Shown here piece after piece: positions 8,478-15,976 of a DNA stretch of 56,966 bases. The first letter of the stretch is position 1. Each line of letters begins with the position of its first letter. The DNA comes from JAFGVL01 sp031553685 (GTDB lineage: Bacteria; Bacteroidota; Bacteroidia; Bacteroidales; Paludibacteraceae): contig JAVBLE010000010.1 in NCBI GenBank assembly GCA_031553685.1, forward strand, positions 1 through 56,966, given 5' to 3'. The position numbers and the translations under genes are program-made. Under the pieces are notes generated by a model, which made no database searches, had not been told where the DNA came from, and was given only the letters and a program-made list of their open reading frames with translations.

Positions 8478-10772
8478 TTAAAAACTCTTCACAGCTCGTG
8501 TAGTAATGGTTGTCAATGTTTTATATTCGTTTACTACAGCACCGTTAGCCCCCAATATCCAACAAAATGCGGATGAATATTCGGTGCTCGACCAGTATTT
8601 TTGGGTATCCGAAACAATAAATTTATCGCCACCAACTAATTTTAATGACGCATCGATATCTTCTAATATTCCGAACAACACGCGCAACTGACCAATAGCC
8701 GGCAAGTACCATCCTTGGCTTATATCCATGCTCCAGGCTGCTGTTGTATTAGGCAGTGCAGTTCGCATTTTTTGTGTATTACCATATCCATCAATATCTG
8801 TAAGGGCTATCATAGAACCGGCTGCTATATTATTTAAGCCCGGCACATCGGTATATGTGTTGGACCAAGTAGGGTTTCCCGGTTCATTTTTTAATGATAA
8901 AGCCCAACCATGGTTTCCTGTATTATCTACATAGAAAATAATACCATCGGCTGTTTTTCCACTGCCAACAAAATTTTCCGGTTTTTCAGTTGTGCCGTCA
9001 GTACAAAGTATATCGCCAATAGCAATAGCCGGTTTAGGTGCGAAACTTATCGGATTGTCATCGGCAATAACATGCAGTGTAATATTTTGCTTGTTGCACA
9101 AAATGCTATCTCCTTGCAATTCAATGTTTAATTTAGGGGTTGGAAACACATACAAGGCTAACGCAGTAGTACTGTCGCAACCTAAAGCCGTATGGAACTT
9201 ATGTTCAAAACTATAATATCCGACTGTATTTTGCACACCGAGATTAAATCCATATTTATTGTAAACATCGCCGGTACAAACCGTGTCAGTATAAAAATTA
9301 TTATAACTTCGTTTCGGGCGAATATGTAGTGGAACCGCTCCTGTACCACATCCATTCTCGCCTTTTAAAATAATATCCCCCGCAGTATCATCTGTAAAAT
9401 ATACCGAGATTATATTCGAATTTCCACCAATAATAACTGCATTATCAGGAACTTGCCAATTGTATTTAGCCAATGCACTGTTGCCGTTAAAAGAATAATC
9501 GACCAGTTCATTGGTGCACGGAGTTGTATTGCCAATAATACTGTTGGGCATATCGAACGAAGCATTGACAGTCAAGTCCAAGCAAATAATACTATCACAA
9601 CCCGTTGTTTTCGATTTGAAAAACAAAGTGTCCTTTCGCATGCCAACAGCCGGATTTTGTATGTTAAATCCATTTAACACATAGTTTTCGCCTTGACAAA
9701 TAGAAACATTTATCGGGAAATATTGCTGATGAACAGTTAGCCGGAGCGTTGTGGTAATATCTCCTACACAAGTGTTTGGATTCAAAAAAGTATTGTAATA
9801 GGTAAAAGTTCCCGGTTTGTTTTGAGCAGGCAGATTGAAATAATTTTTTGTGTAAGGTTGTCCTTCACAAATTTCATCCTCAATTTCGATATCCTGATTT
9901 TGACTTATGGTAGATGAAACAAATGCACTTAACCTGAACTGGCAACTGGTAGCCGAAGTTACCAAGCAGGATAAGCTCATATCACCGCTTGTTTTGGTGC
10001 GGGTTGTCAGGCGGGTTTTGTCGCCATTGTCCCATTCGTACGAGGCAAAATCGGCGGGAGCTTCCACTGAAAAAGAATTTCCGGCGCAAGCTGTCAACTT
10101 TAACTTGTTGGGGATACAGGAGGCAGTAAAATAAGCATATCCGAAATGTCCTAACAAGCGGCAATCGTAAGTAATAAATTGCACTTGCACTTCCTTTCCG
10201 GCAAAGGAAGACATATCCAATCCTACATTTGTCCAATCACGCCACCGGATAGGAACCGTTTTCCCATTATATGACTGGAACCCATCAATACCCTCGCGGG
10301 CAGACACATCATATTCGGCGCAATCTTCTATCAAATTGCCGTTTTTGTCCATAATGCGCATCACAAAACGAGGTTGTTCGATAAAGCCATGTCCCGGGTC
10401 TTCAAATACCACAGCAAATTTCACCAACAAAACAGGATTATATTTATCAACCACAAAATGGTAAGTCAACGCTTCGGCTTCGCCACCAATCTGCTCGTTT
10501 CCCAAACGAATTACTTTGCTTTCGCCCGCAGGCAGTAAATTCAATAGATTTCCGGTATTGGGATCGGTGCCTTGAGTAGTAATTTCGGTATGACGCCCGT
10601 CTACTATCCCTGCTTTTTCAAATGGGTCAAAAGTAGTGCCGTAGGCAGCTTCGGTATATGGAGCGGTAATATTGGTAAAATCGGGGCAGGTAGGCGAAAC
10701 GGTAAAAGCATGCAAAGCCGTTTGCAAAAACAACCACACAAGTATAAGCAGAATATGAGGATACCGTTTCAT
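8478..10772 (-). CDS. Secreted protein with N-terminal beta domain and C-terminal DUF1566-like domain (cassette 1, first gene)
   Basis: 764 aa from the ATG at 10772 (signal peptide MKRYPHILLILVWLFLQTAL). A TTG start 21 bases upstream is open but would put MGFLYIE before the signal peptide. The layout matches the gene at 3703-6012: an N-terminal beta-rich block (CPDFTNITAPYTEAAYG, RFVMRIMDKNGNLIEDC, YAYFTASCIPNK), NDTICxG/GCDS repeats, a PKD-like segment, and a C-terminal DUF1566-like domain (WYLPAIGQLRVLFG, YWSSTEYSSAFCW, ending TTRAVKSF). No sorting domain is present, so if it reaches the surface it does so by an unseen route or through its partner. Its stop is 2 bp from the next ATG. Function unknown. 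Confidence 0.88.
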   Translation of the reverse strand: MKRYPHILLILVWLFLQTALHAFTVSPTCPDFTNITAPYTEAAYGTTFDPFEKAGIVDGRHTEITTQGTDPNTGNLLNLLPAGESKVIRLGNEQIGGEAEALTYHFVVDKYNPVLLVKFAVVFEDPGHGFIEQPRFVMRIMDKNGNLIEDCAEYDVSAREGIDGFQSYNGKTVPIRWRDWTNVGLDMSSFAGKEVQVQFITYDCRLLGHFGYAYFTASCIPNKLKLTACAGNSFSVEAPADFASYEWDNGDKTRLTTRTKTSGDMSLSCLVTSATSCQFRLSAFVSSTISQNQDIEIEDEICEGQPYTKNYFNLPAQNKPGTFTYYNTFLNPNTCVGDITTTLRLTVHQQYFPINVSICQGENYVLNGFNIQNPAVGMRKDTLFFKSKTTGCDSIICLDLTVNASFDMPNSIIGNTTPCTNELVDYSFNGNSALAKYNWQVPDNAVIIGGNSNIISVYFTDDTAGDIILKGENGCGTGAVPLHIRPKRSYNNFYTDTVCTGDVYNKYGFNLGVQNTVGYYSFEHKFHTALGCDSTTALALYVFPTPKLNIELQGDSILCNKQNITLHVIADDNPISFAPKPAIAIGDILCTDGTTEKPENFVGSGKTADGIIFYVDNTGNHGWALSLKNEPGNPTWSNTYTDVPGLNNIAAGSMIALTDIDGYGNTQKMRTALPNTTAAWSMDISQGWYLPAIGQLRVLFGILEDIDASLKLVGGDKFIVSDTQKYWSSTEYSSAFCWILGANGAVVNEYKTLTTITTRAVKSF

Positions 10773-10799
10773 TTCAATGTATAAAAACCCCAATTTTTA

Positions 10800-10807
10800 C
10801 AAAAATA
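10800..10807 (-). promoter_or_regulatory. -7 box upstream of cassette 1
   Basis: The minus strand reads TATTTTTG (TAnnTTTG), ending 27 bases before the ATG at 10772. No TTG lies at the expected -33 position. It sits between the terminator of the upstream gene and the first cassette gene. Confidence 0.5.
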
Positions 10808-10875
10808 ACCATAAATCACGATTATAAGTTCATTTTTAAAGAAATTTCCATGTTTTCCTATGGGTTAAAACAAAA

Positions 10876-10912
10876 AAACAAGCCGATGATTGCCTAAATC
10901 ATCGGCTTGTTT
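10876..10912 (-). terminator. Rho-independent terminator after the T9SS type A gene
   Basis: A perfect 15-bp stem pairs 10876-10890 with 10898-10912 around a 7-nt loop. Read leftwards it is followed by a run of T (the A-run at 10872-10878 on the plus strand). It lies 43 bp past the stop at 10956. Confidence 0.85.
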
Positions 10913-10955
10913 TATCAAGAATAGAAAAATATATTTCAGTTTCTCCGGTTATTTT

Positions 10956-12866
10956 TTATTTGCAAAGCACTTTTACGCTTTGGTTATTTACACGCACAAT
11001 ATATAATCCGCTGTTTGTAACCGGAATAATTACCTCTGAATTTTTAGCTATAATATTTGTTACGATTTTGCCCGAAACATCAGCTACCAATATGCGGGCA
11101 CCTACCTCGACACTACTTATAATAATATTACCATTTGCAGCATGTACTTTTACTGGATTTTCATTGGCATCATTAATGCCGGATGTGCCATATTTAATGG
11201 TTACAGATACTGGTTGTATGCTTGAATTAAGCGTATATCCATCAGGAGCTGTGGTAGGCATGTAAGTAGCTGTTTTTTTATCGGCAGAAATTACCCATGT
11301 ATAAGGGTTGTTTAGAATGGATGTCGACGAGCCTGTGCAATTGCCGGTGATAACTAGTTTTATTAATTCGGCACGAATTGCTTCATCAGTAGCATTTGTA
11401 GCTACTGTTATATTATTGCTGCTCGAAGTAATAGAACTTATAATTGTACTTTGAGTTGGATATGCATTTCCTGTAGGTTCTGTAGTAGTATTCCAAACAT
11501 TGATATAATATCTCCCAGATGTATTTGGAAAATAATCGGTAACTACAAGGTAGTAATCACCACTAGTCGTTGGGGTAAAACTAAATCTAGAGTCATCACC
11601 GCTACCATTTCCTTGGTCCATGTCATTTACATAATCATAACCGCCAGTTCCATTTGCTTTATATATAAAAAGATGTGAATCGCTTTCTTTTGATGAATGT
11701 ATTTGTATGGTATTATTAGCAGAGAGTGTTATTTTATATGATACAGCATAATAATTTTTCCCTACAGTTTTAAAATATATAGCAGAATTGCCTGCCACTA
11801 AAGAAGTAGTCGTTCCATTGTCTTTGTATGACAGATTGCTTGAGTAAGTGATAGTCTTTGTAGTGGCGTTAAGTAGCTGTGTTATGGTCATGGCTGTAGT
11901 TTGTACAACTTCTTCTACTTTAACCGAATATTGTAAGTCAGATGAAATACAATTTTCTAACAATATGCGTACACTTCCGTTTGCAGTGGCTGTATATTCC
12001 AAACTTGTTGTCATTTGATTAGAATAGGATTGGTAACTACCGTTATAATTTATAATATCATCATAACTGCCTTGAAGGGTTCCTCCGTTTAATAAATAAA
12101 ATCCGGTATTAAAAGAAACTGCTTGTGGTGCAAAATAACTACAAGTAACTTTATATGTTTTCCCAATTTGAGTTTGGAAACTATATCCATATCCTTTTAT
12201 GGTTTCAGTCCAAGTGTTAACTTGATTTTTTGCTTCGGTTAATGTTCCTGAAACAAGGGTTCCATTAGTCGCAATTGAATTATAGTTAATAGTAGTATAA
12301 GAGACTGCTGGCATTATTTCTTCCACTTTGATGGAGTAACTCGAGTTAACAGCACTATTATCATACAATAGAATTCGTACAAGTCCCGAGATGTCAGAAG
12401 TATAATTGCCAGTGACTGTTGTTTGAGTTGCAGCACTTAGCTCATCGTAAATATCTTTTTTAATATCAGAACTACCTCCTAATGGGTCACTTGTTAATAC
12501 ACAAACTCCTATATAATCATTAAAGAATTGAGTAGTAGTATAAGTACAAGTAATTTTATAGGCTTTCCCTGCTTGTGCTTGGAAACTGTAGCCTTTCCCT
12601 GTAGCAGCACTGCCATAAGGGTCTGTAATAGTGTTATTAGCAGTAGTTAACGAGCCTGTGGTAGGTGTGCCATTGGTTGCCACGGTTGTCGAATAATCAA
12701 GCGTAGTGTACGAAACTCCGGCTCCAAGTAAATCTTGGCTTCGCAACTTTGCAGTTTGTTGTTTGGCAGATGATGCTTTGTTTTGTCCTGCCCATTTGTT
12801 TTGTGCAGTGGTACCCATAGTAGCCAGTAAGAAAATAGCTACAAAAAGAGATAAAGATTTTCTCAT
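10956..12866 (-). CDS. Secreted multidomain protein with T9SS type A sorting domain
   Basis: 636 aa, ATG at 12866. Signal peptide MRKSLSLFVAIFLLATMGTT. Two tandem modules of about 135-140 residues follow (~52-185 and ~188-325), each with a V-S-Y-T-T start, a GKxYKxTCxY core and an S-V/I-K-V-E-E end. A PPC-like beta domain comes next (~330-460: SHLFIYKANG, GDYYLVVTDYFPNTSGRYYI), then an Ig-like segment. The last ~65 residues (ARILVADVSGKIV, SGLYIVRVNNQSVKVLCK) fit a T9SS type A sorting domain (TIGR04183-like). No catalytic motif is visible, so binding or structural surface roles are more likely than enzymatic ones. It has its own promoter and terminator. Confidence 0.82.
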   Translation of the reverse strand: MRKSLSLFVAIFLLATMGTTAQNKWAGQNKASSAKQQTAKLRSQDLLGAGVSYTTLDYSTTVATNGTPTTGSLTTANNTITDPYGSAATGKGYSFQAQAGKAYKITCTYTTTQFFNDYIGVCVLTSDPLGGSSDIKKDIYDELSAATQTTVTGNYTSDISGLVRILLYDNSAVNSSYSIKVEEIMPAVSYTTINYNSIATNGTLVSGTLTEAKNQVNTWTETIKGYGYSFQTQIGKTYKVTCSYFAPQAVSFNTGFYLLNGGTLQGSYDDIINYNGSYQSYSNQMTTSLEYTATANGSVRILLENCISSDLQYSVKVEEVVQTTAMTITQLLNATTKTITYSSNLSYKDNGTTTSLVAGNSAIYFKTVGKNYYAVSYKITLSANNTIQIHSSKESDSHLFIYKANGTGGYDYVNDMDQGNGSGDDSRFSFTPTTSGDYYLVVTDYFPNTSGRYYINVWNTTTEPTGNAYPTQSTIISSITSSSNNITVATNATDEAIRAELIKLVITGNCTGSSTSILNNPYTWVISADKKTATYMPTTAPDGYTLNSSIQPVSVTIKYGTSGINDANENPVKVHAANGNIIISSVEVGARILVADVSGKIVTNIIAKNSEVIIPVTNSGLYIVRVNNQSVKVLCK

Positions 12867-12961
12867 ATTGAAATAATTTTAATTGAATAGAACTCGCATG
12901 ATGAGTTCTTAGTTATAGTTTATTATTAACGAATCATGCTCGCTTTTGAACAGTAATAATT

Positions 12962-12992
12962 TAAAAGTAAATTTCCATATTTTGTAAAACAA
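12962..12992 (-). promoter_or_regulatory. Predicted promoter of the T9SS type A gene
   Basis: The minus strand carries TTG (12992-12990), a 20-bp spacer, then TACTTTTA (12969-12962), which is seven of eight matches to TAnnTTTG with ideal spacing. It predicts an untranslated leader of roughly 90 nt. Confidence 0.5.
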
Positions 12993-13331
12993 CAATAATA
13001 TAACCTAATTTCGAATATAGTTATGTGTAAAATTAAATTGAAATATATTTTTTCAAATATCTATTGTTAATATGTTTGTGTGAATTTAGATGCTTGTATC
13101 AATACAAATTTTAAAAAAGCAAAATTAGCAAAAAATAACATATTCTACAATAAAAAAACAACATTGTATTCAGATAAATTTTTATGGTTTTCCACAGGTT
13201 GTTCTATTCTAATTTATTGAGCGTACATTACGCTATCGTTTTCCCAGAAAAGTTGTTATAAAACATATTTTATATTTCTAAAAAATGAATTATCTTCGCG
13301 AATTGATTTTTAACGAGTAAAAACTACAGCT
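12993..13331. other. AT-rich intergenic region between divergent genes
   Basis: With the promoter above, this gap holds no credible ORF, hairpin or repeat. A weak -7-like TATCTTCG at 13291-13298 may serve the plus-strand DksA-like gene, but no -33 box fits it. Confidence 0.4.
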
Positions 13332-13712
13332 ATGTCAGAAAAAACAAGATACTCAGATGCCGAGTTAGAAGAATTTAAAGCCATTATTCTCGAAAAATTA
13401 GAAAAGGCGCAAGCCGATTACGAATTGCTCAAAGCCAGCTTGACAAATATGGATGGTAACGATACTTCTGATACTTCGCCTACTTTCAAAGTGCTTGAAG
13501 AAGGCGCGGCTACGCTCAATAAAGAGGAAGCCGGGCGCTTGGCTCAACGCCAAATGAAATTTATTCAACACTTGCAAGCCGCTTTGGTGCGCATCGAAAA
13601 CAAGACTTACGGCATTTGTCGCGAAACAGGCAAATTAATACCTGCCGAACGCCTTCGTGCCGTTCCGCACGCTACTTTGAGTATCGAGGCAAAAGATGCG
13701 GGAGTGAAATAA
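13332..13712 (+). CDS. TraR/DksA-family protein with reduced zinc finger
   Basis: 126 aa, ATG at 13332. An N-terminal helical region (~1-90, rich in E, K, A and Q) is followed by the family's C-terminal motif YGICRETGKLIPAERLRAVP and then ATLSIEAK. In classic DksA the finger has four Cys; here only the Cys of YGIC remains and the other positions hold T, P and H. From memory this reduced form is usual in Bacteroidota. DksA-type proteins enter the RNA polymerase secondary channel and modulate transcription with ppGpp; that role here is inferred. It precedes lspA by 108 bp. Confidence 0.8.
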   Translation: MSEKTRYSDAELEEFKAIILEKLEKAQADYELLKASLTNMDGNDTSDTSPTFKVLEEGAATLNKEEAGRLAQRQMKFIQHLQAALVRIENKTYGICRETGKLIPAERLRAVPHATLSIEAKDAGVK

Positions 13713-13820
13713 AAGTACACTGTGTCAGGCAATTCGTCAAAAGAGAACATTGCTTGAAAATCCAATAGATTTGACAATTGGAAAAACTGATTGTCGAATT
13801 TTTTTATAAAAACATGTTTT

Positions 13821-14438
13821 ATGACAAAAAAGAATAAAGCTATTTTGTTGATAGCTATTATTTTGTTGGTACTCATCATCGACCAGACATTGAAAATATG
13901 GATAAAAACCCATCTCATGCTTGGCGAAAGTATTCATATTACCGATTGGTTTCAATTGTTGTTTGTCGAAAATAAAGGAATGGCATTTGGTATAGAGCTG
14001 ATAGACAAAATGTTTCTGTCCATTTTTCGCATAATAGCTTCGGGATTGCTTATTTATTATTTAGTAAAATTAATCCGCGAAAACTATAGTTTCGGCTTTA
14101 TTGCCTGCATCGGTTTGATATTTGCCGGCGCCTTTGGTAACCTTATCGACAGCCTTTTTTACGGTCAGTGGTTTACGCATAGTTATGGTCAGGTAGCAGC
14201 CATGTTTCCGGCGCAAGGCTACGAATCGATTTTTCACGGTCGGGTAGTAGATATGTTTTATTTTCCGCTGATAAAAAATGCAGCCGGCGAAACCCTGTTT
14301 TTCAGGCCTGTCTTCAACTTTGCCGACGCGGCAGTTACGGTCAGTGTTGCATTAGTGCTTATTTTTTATCGTAAAGATTTGAATAACAGCCTTGAAAGTA
14401 AAAAGAAAAAAGAACCTCAAGAATATTTGGAAAAATGA
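13821..14438 (+). CDS. lspA: Lipoprotein signal peptidase (signal peptidase II)
   Basis: 205 aa from the ATG at 13821. A TTG at 13791 is in frame, but MTKKNKAILLIAIILLVLII is the expected first membrane segment. LspA is an inner-membrane aspartyl protease that removes signal peptides from diacylated prolipoproteins. Visible family motifs are VENKGMAFG, AGAFGNLIDS with the first catalytic Asp, GRVVDMFYFP, and FRPVFNFADA with the second. Four membrane segments are apparent. A ~30-residue insertion (GQWFTHSYGQVAAMFPAQGY) between the motifs is, as I recall, common in this phylum. The gene overlaps the next by four bases (ATGA), and that gene encodes a lipoprotein, a plausible substrate. Confidence 0.95.
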   Translation: MTKKNKAILLIAIILLVLIIDQTLKIWIKTHLMLGESIHITDWFQLLFVENKGMAFGIELIDKMFLSIFRIIASGLLIYYLVKLIRENYSFGFIACIGLIFAGAFGNLIDSLFYGQWFTHSYGQVAAMFPAQGYESIFHGRVVDMFYFPLIKNAAGETLFFRPVFNFADAAVTVSVALVLIFYRKDLNNSLESKKKKEPQEYLEK

Positions 14439-14776
14439 GAAAACAAATCACATACCTCTTATTAGGGCTTTTTATGCTATTGCTTACGGCTTGCGAATCG
14501 CGTCCCAAAGAAATTCTGGACAATAAAACAATGGAATCGGTGATGTACGATTTATACACATTCGAAGGTGAAGCGGCTGTCAGTGGAATGGCTGTCGGGA
14601 CATCGGAAAAAAGTCCGTATTATAACGCGATTTTAGAGAAACATAACATTACCAATGCCCAGTTTGACAGTTCGTTGGTGTGGTATGCAGCACATCCGTC
14701 AAAGTTTGAAGTACTGCACAAAACGGTAGTCGAAAAGCTGCAAAAGCAAATTCCCCAACAACCGGCTGAAAAATGA
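14435..14776 (+). CDS. DUF4296 lipoprotein
   Basis: 113 aa. The N-terminus is a lipoprotein signal with lipobox LLTAC (Cys about residue 20). The remainder fits DUF4296, a small Bacteroidota family: MESVMYDLYTFEGEAA, then YYNAILEKHNITNAQFDSS and WYAAHPSKFEVLHK. The function of the family is unknown. It overlaps lspA upstream and the next gene downstream by ATGA junctions, implying translational coupling in one operon. Confidence 0.82.
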   Translation: MRKQITYLLLGLFMLLLTACESRPKEILDNKTMESVMYDLYTFEGEAAVSGMAVGTSEKSPYYNAILEKHNITNAQFDSSLVWYAAHPSKFEVLHKTVVEKLQKQIPQQPAEK

Positions 14777-15126
14777 AACGCTTTGCGGCACATTACCTTT
14801 ATTGTTCTCCGCAGAAAATCATTACAAACGGTGCTGTAGAAGTGGACAACGAAGGACGGATAACCCGTTTTTTTTCGTTGAGCGACTATCCGGAGGAAAC
14901 GCACTCTACCATATTTTTTAATGGGGTATTAATACCCGGCCTGTTTGTCGGCGACGAACTGAAAAACTACAGCGGAAAACCTGTTTTTGAAACTTTGGAT
15001 TATTTATTTTCTATCTCAAAAAACAAATTGGAAGAAGGAGAAATCTTGCCAATCTTTTTGTTGGAAAATCTCAATTTATCTGAAAAAACAATTTTGCCCG
15101 AAAGTTTTTTGCGGAAGCTGTTATAG
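14773..15126 (+). CDS. Small conserved-looking protein resembling an amidohydrolase N-terminus
   Basis: 117 aa, ATG overlapping the DUF4296 stop (ATGA). There is no signal peptide. The stretches IITNGAVEVDNEGRITRFFS and NGVLIPGLFVGDELKNYSG resemble the small N-terminal beta domain of amidohydrolases, where a xxNGxVEVDxxGRI strand precedes xxxLxPGFVxxH. The metal-binding barrel is absent: no HxH follows and the protein ends about 60 residues later. It could be a shortened paralogue, a remnant, or a genuine small protein kept for the operon. I do not recognise a named family. Confidence 0.6.
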   Translation: MKRFAAHYLYCSPQKIITNGAVEVDNEGRITRFFSLSDYPEETHSTIFFNGVLIPGLFVGDELKNYSGKPVFETLDYLFSISKNKLEEGEILPIFLLENLNLSEKTILPESFLRKLL

Positions 15127-15144
15127 AAATCGACAAAAAGATTT

Positions 15145-15152
15145 TATCTTTG
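15145..15152 (+). promoter_or_regulatory. -7 box for the secreted orphan gene
   Basis: TATCTTTG matches TAnnTTTG exactly, 59 bp upstream of the ATG at 15212 and just after the stop of the previous gene. A -33 box is not clear. Confidence 0.5.
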
Positions 15153-15211
15153 GCATTGTCTTTGTTATTTAAAAACAACAACTTAAATTCAAAACTTAAT
15201 ATTTTACAACT

Positions 15212-15886
15212 ATGAAAAAAATTGCTATTCTGTTAATGTTTGCCATGGTTTTGCCGCTTGGCATTTCGGCAGCTAAAAAAGAAAAAGTAAAATATAGCAC
15301 ATATAAGAATTGCTATATCTACGGACAGTCAAACCGTAACTCGAACAAAAAAGGTAGTGCTGTGTCGCTTACTTCGGGCATGACTTATTCGCTTGCCGAT
15401 GCTCTCGACCGTGCCGGTGCGCGCGATATTGATATGATGCTTTATTTTGGTAAAGCCAACAAAGGAAAAGAAAAAGTATTTCATTTGTTTGCACCAAACG
15501 ATCCAACCATTGTAATCGATTGGGAAAAAGACGGAGGTACAGCCCCTTACTGCAAGTTTGAAGGAAAGAGCGATGATCCGGATGCATATTTTGCGTTGAA
15601 AAACTGGAAACTTCGCAATGCTACTAAATTGGAAAAAGTAACCGGAGTAGATTTTGACAACGCTACCGACGAAACACTCGAAAATCTTGAACTTGCTGAT
15701 TCATACATAGCTTCGAATGTAAAAGTAGGCGATGTGATTGCATTCCAATTAGCCGAAAGCAATGCCAAAGCCGGTAAAAAAGGGTTGATTAAAATTACAG
15801 CTATCGAAAACGATGAAGAAAAACCGGATAAAGCCGGCGAAGGTCAATATCAACGAATGATCTTCACCATTAAAATTCAAAAGTAA
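15212..15886 (+). CDS. Secreted protein of unknown function
   Basis: 224 aa. Signal peptide MKKIAILLMFAMVLPLGISA, then a Lys-rich mature protein (AAKKEKVKYSTYKNCYIYG). Features include SGMTYSLADALDRAGARDID, KVFHLFAPNDPTIVIDWEKD, and near the end NVKVGDVIAFQLAESNAKAG followed by KKGLIKITAIENDEE, which may be a small beta domain. No lipobox, T9SS domain or catalytic motif is visible. It is monocistronic, with a -7 box before it and a terminator after. I do not recognise a family; it is presumably periplasmic. Confidence 0.7.
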   Translation: MKKIAILLMFAMVLPLGISAAKKEKVKYSTYKNCYIYGQSNRNSNKKGSAVSLTSGMTYSLADALDRAGARDIDMMLYFGKANKGKEKVFHLFAPNDPTIVIDWEKDGGTAPYCKFEGKSDDPDAYFALKNWKLRNATKLEKVTGVDFDNATDETLENLELADSYIASNVKVGDVIAFQLAESNAKAGKKGLIKITAIENDEEKPDKAGEGQYQRMIFTIKIQK

Positions 15887-15917
15887 AATTTTACCTTTGT
15901 AAAAAATCATAAAAAGG

Positions 15918-15953
15918 AACTCCTGAATATCAATTGATTTTCGGGAGTTTTTT
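15918..15953 (+). terminator. Rho-independent terminator
   Basis: Arms 15918-15933 and 15934-15949 pair over 16 positions with one G-T wobble and one mismatch; the apex must open into a small loop. A T-run follows. It lies 31 bp after the stop at 15886. Confidence 0.8.
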
Positions 15954-15976
15954 GCTTGTAAAATAATATTACTATC

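Noticed and set aside
9982..10236. Overlapping minus-strand ORF inside cassette 1
   Set aside because: Different frame within a real gene; no family features.
3703..10772. Diversity-generating retroelement target proteins (C-terminal C-type-lectin-like domain)
   Set aside because: Partner-1 proteins end in a suitable domain, but no reverse transcriptase, accessory gene or template repeat was seen in the window, and the paralogues do not differ mainly at adenine-derived codons by eye.
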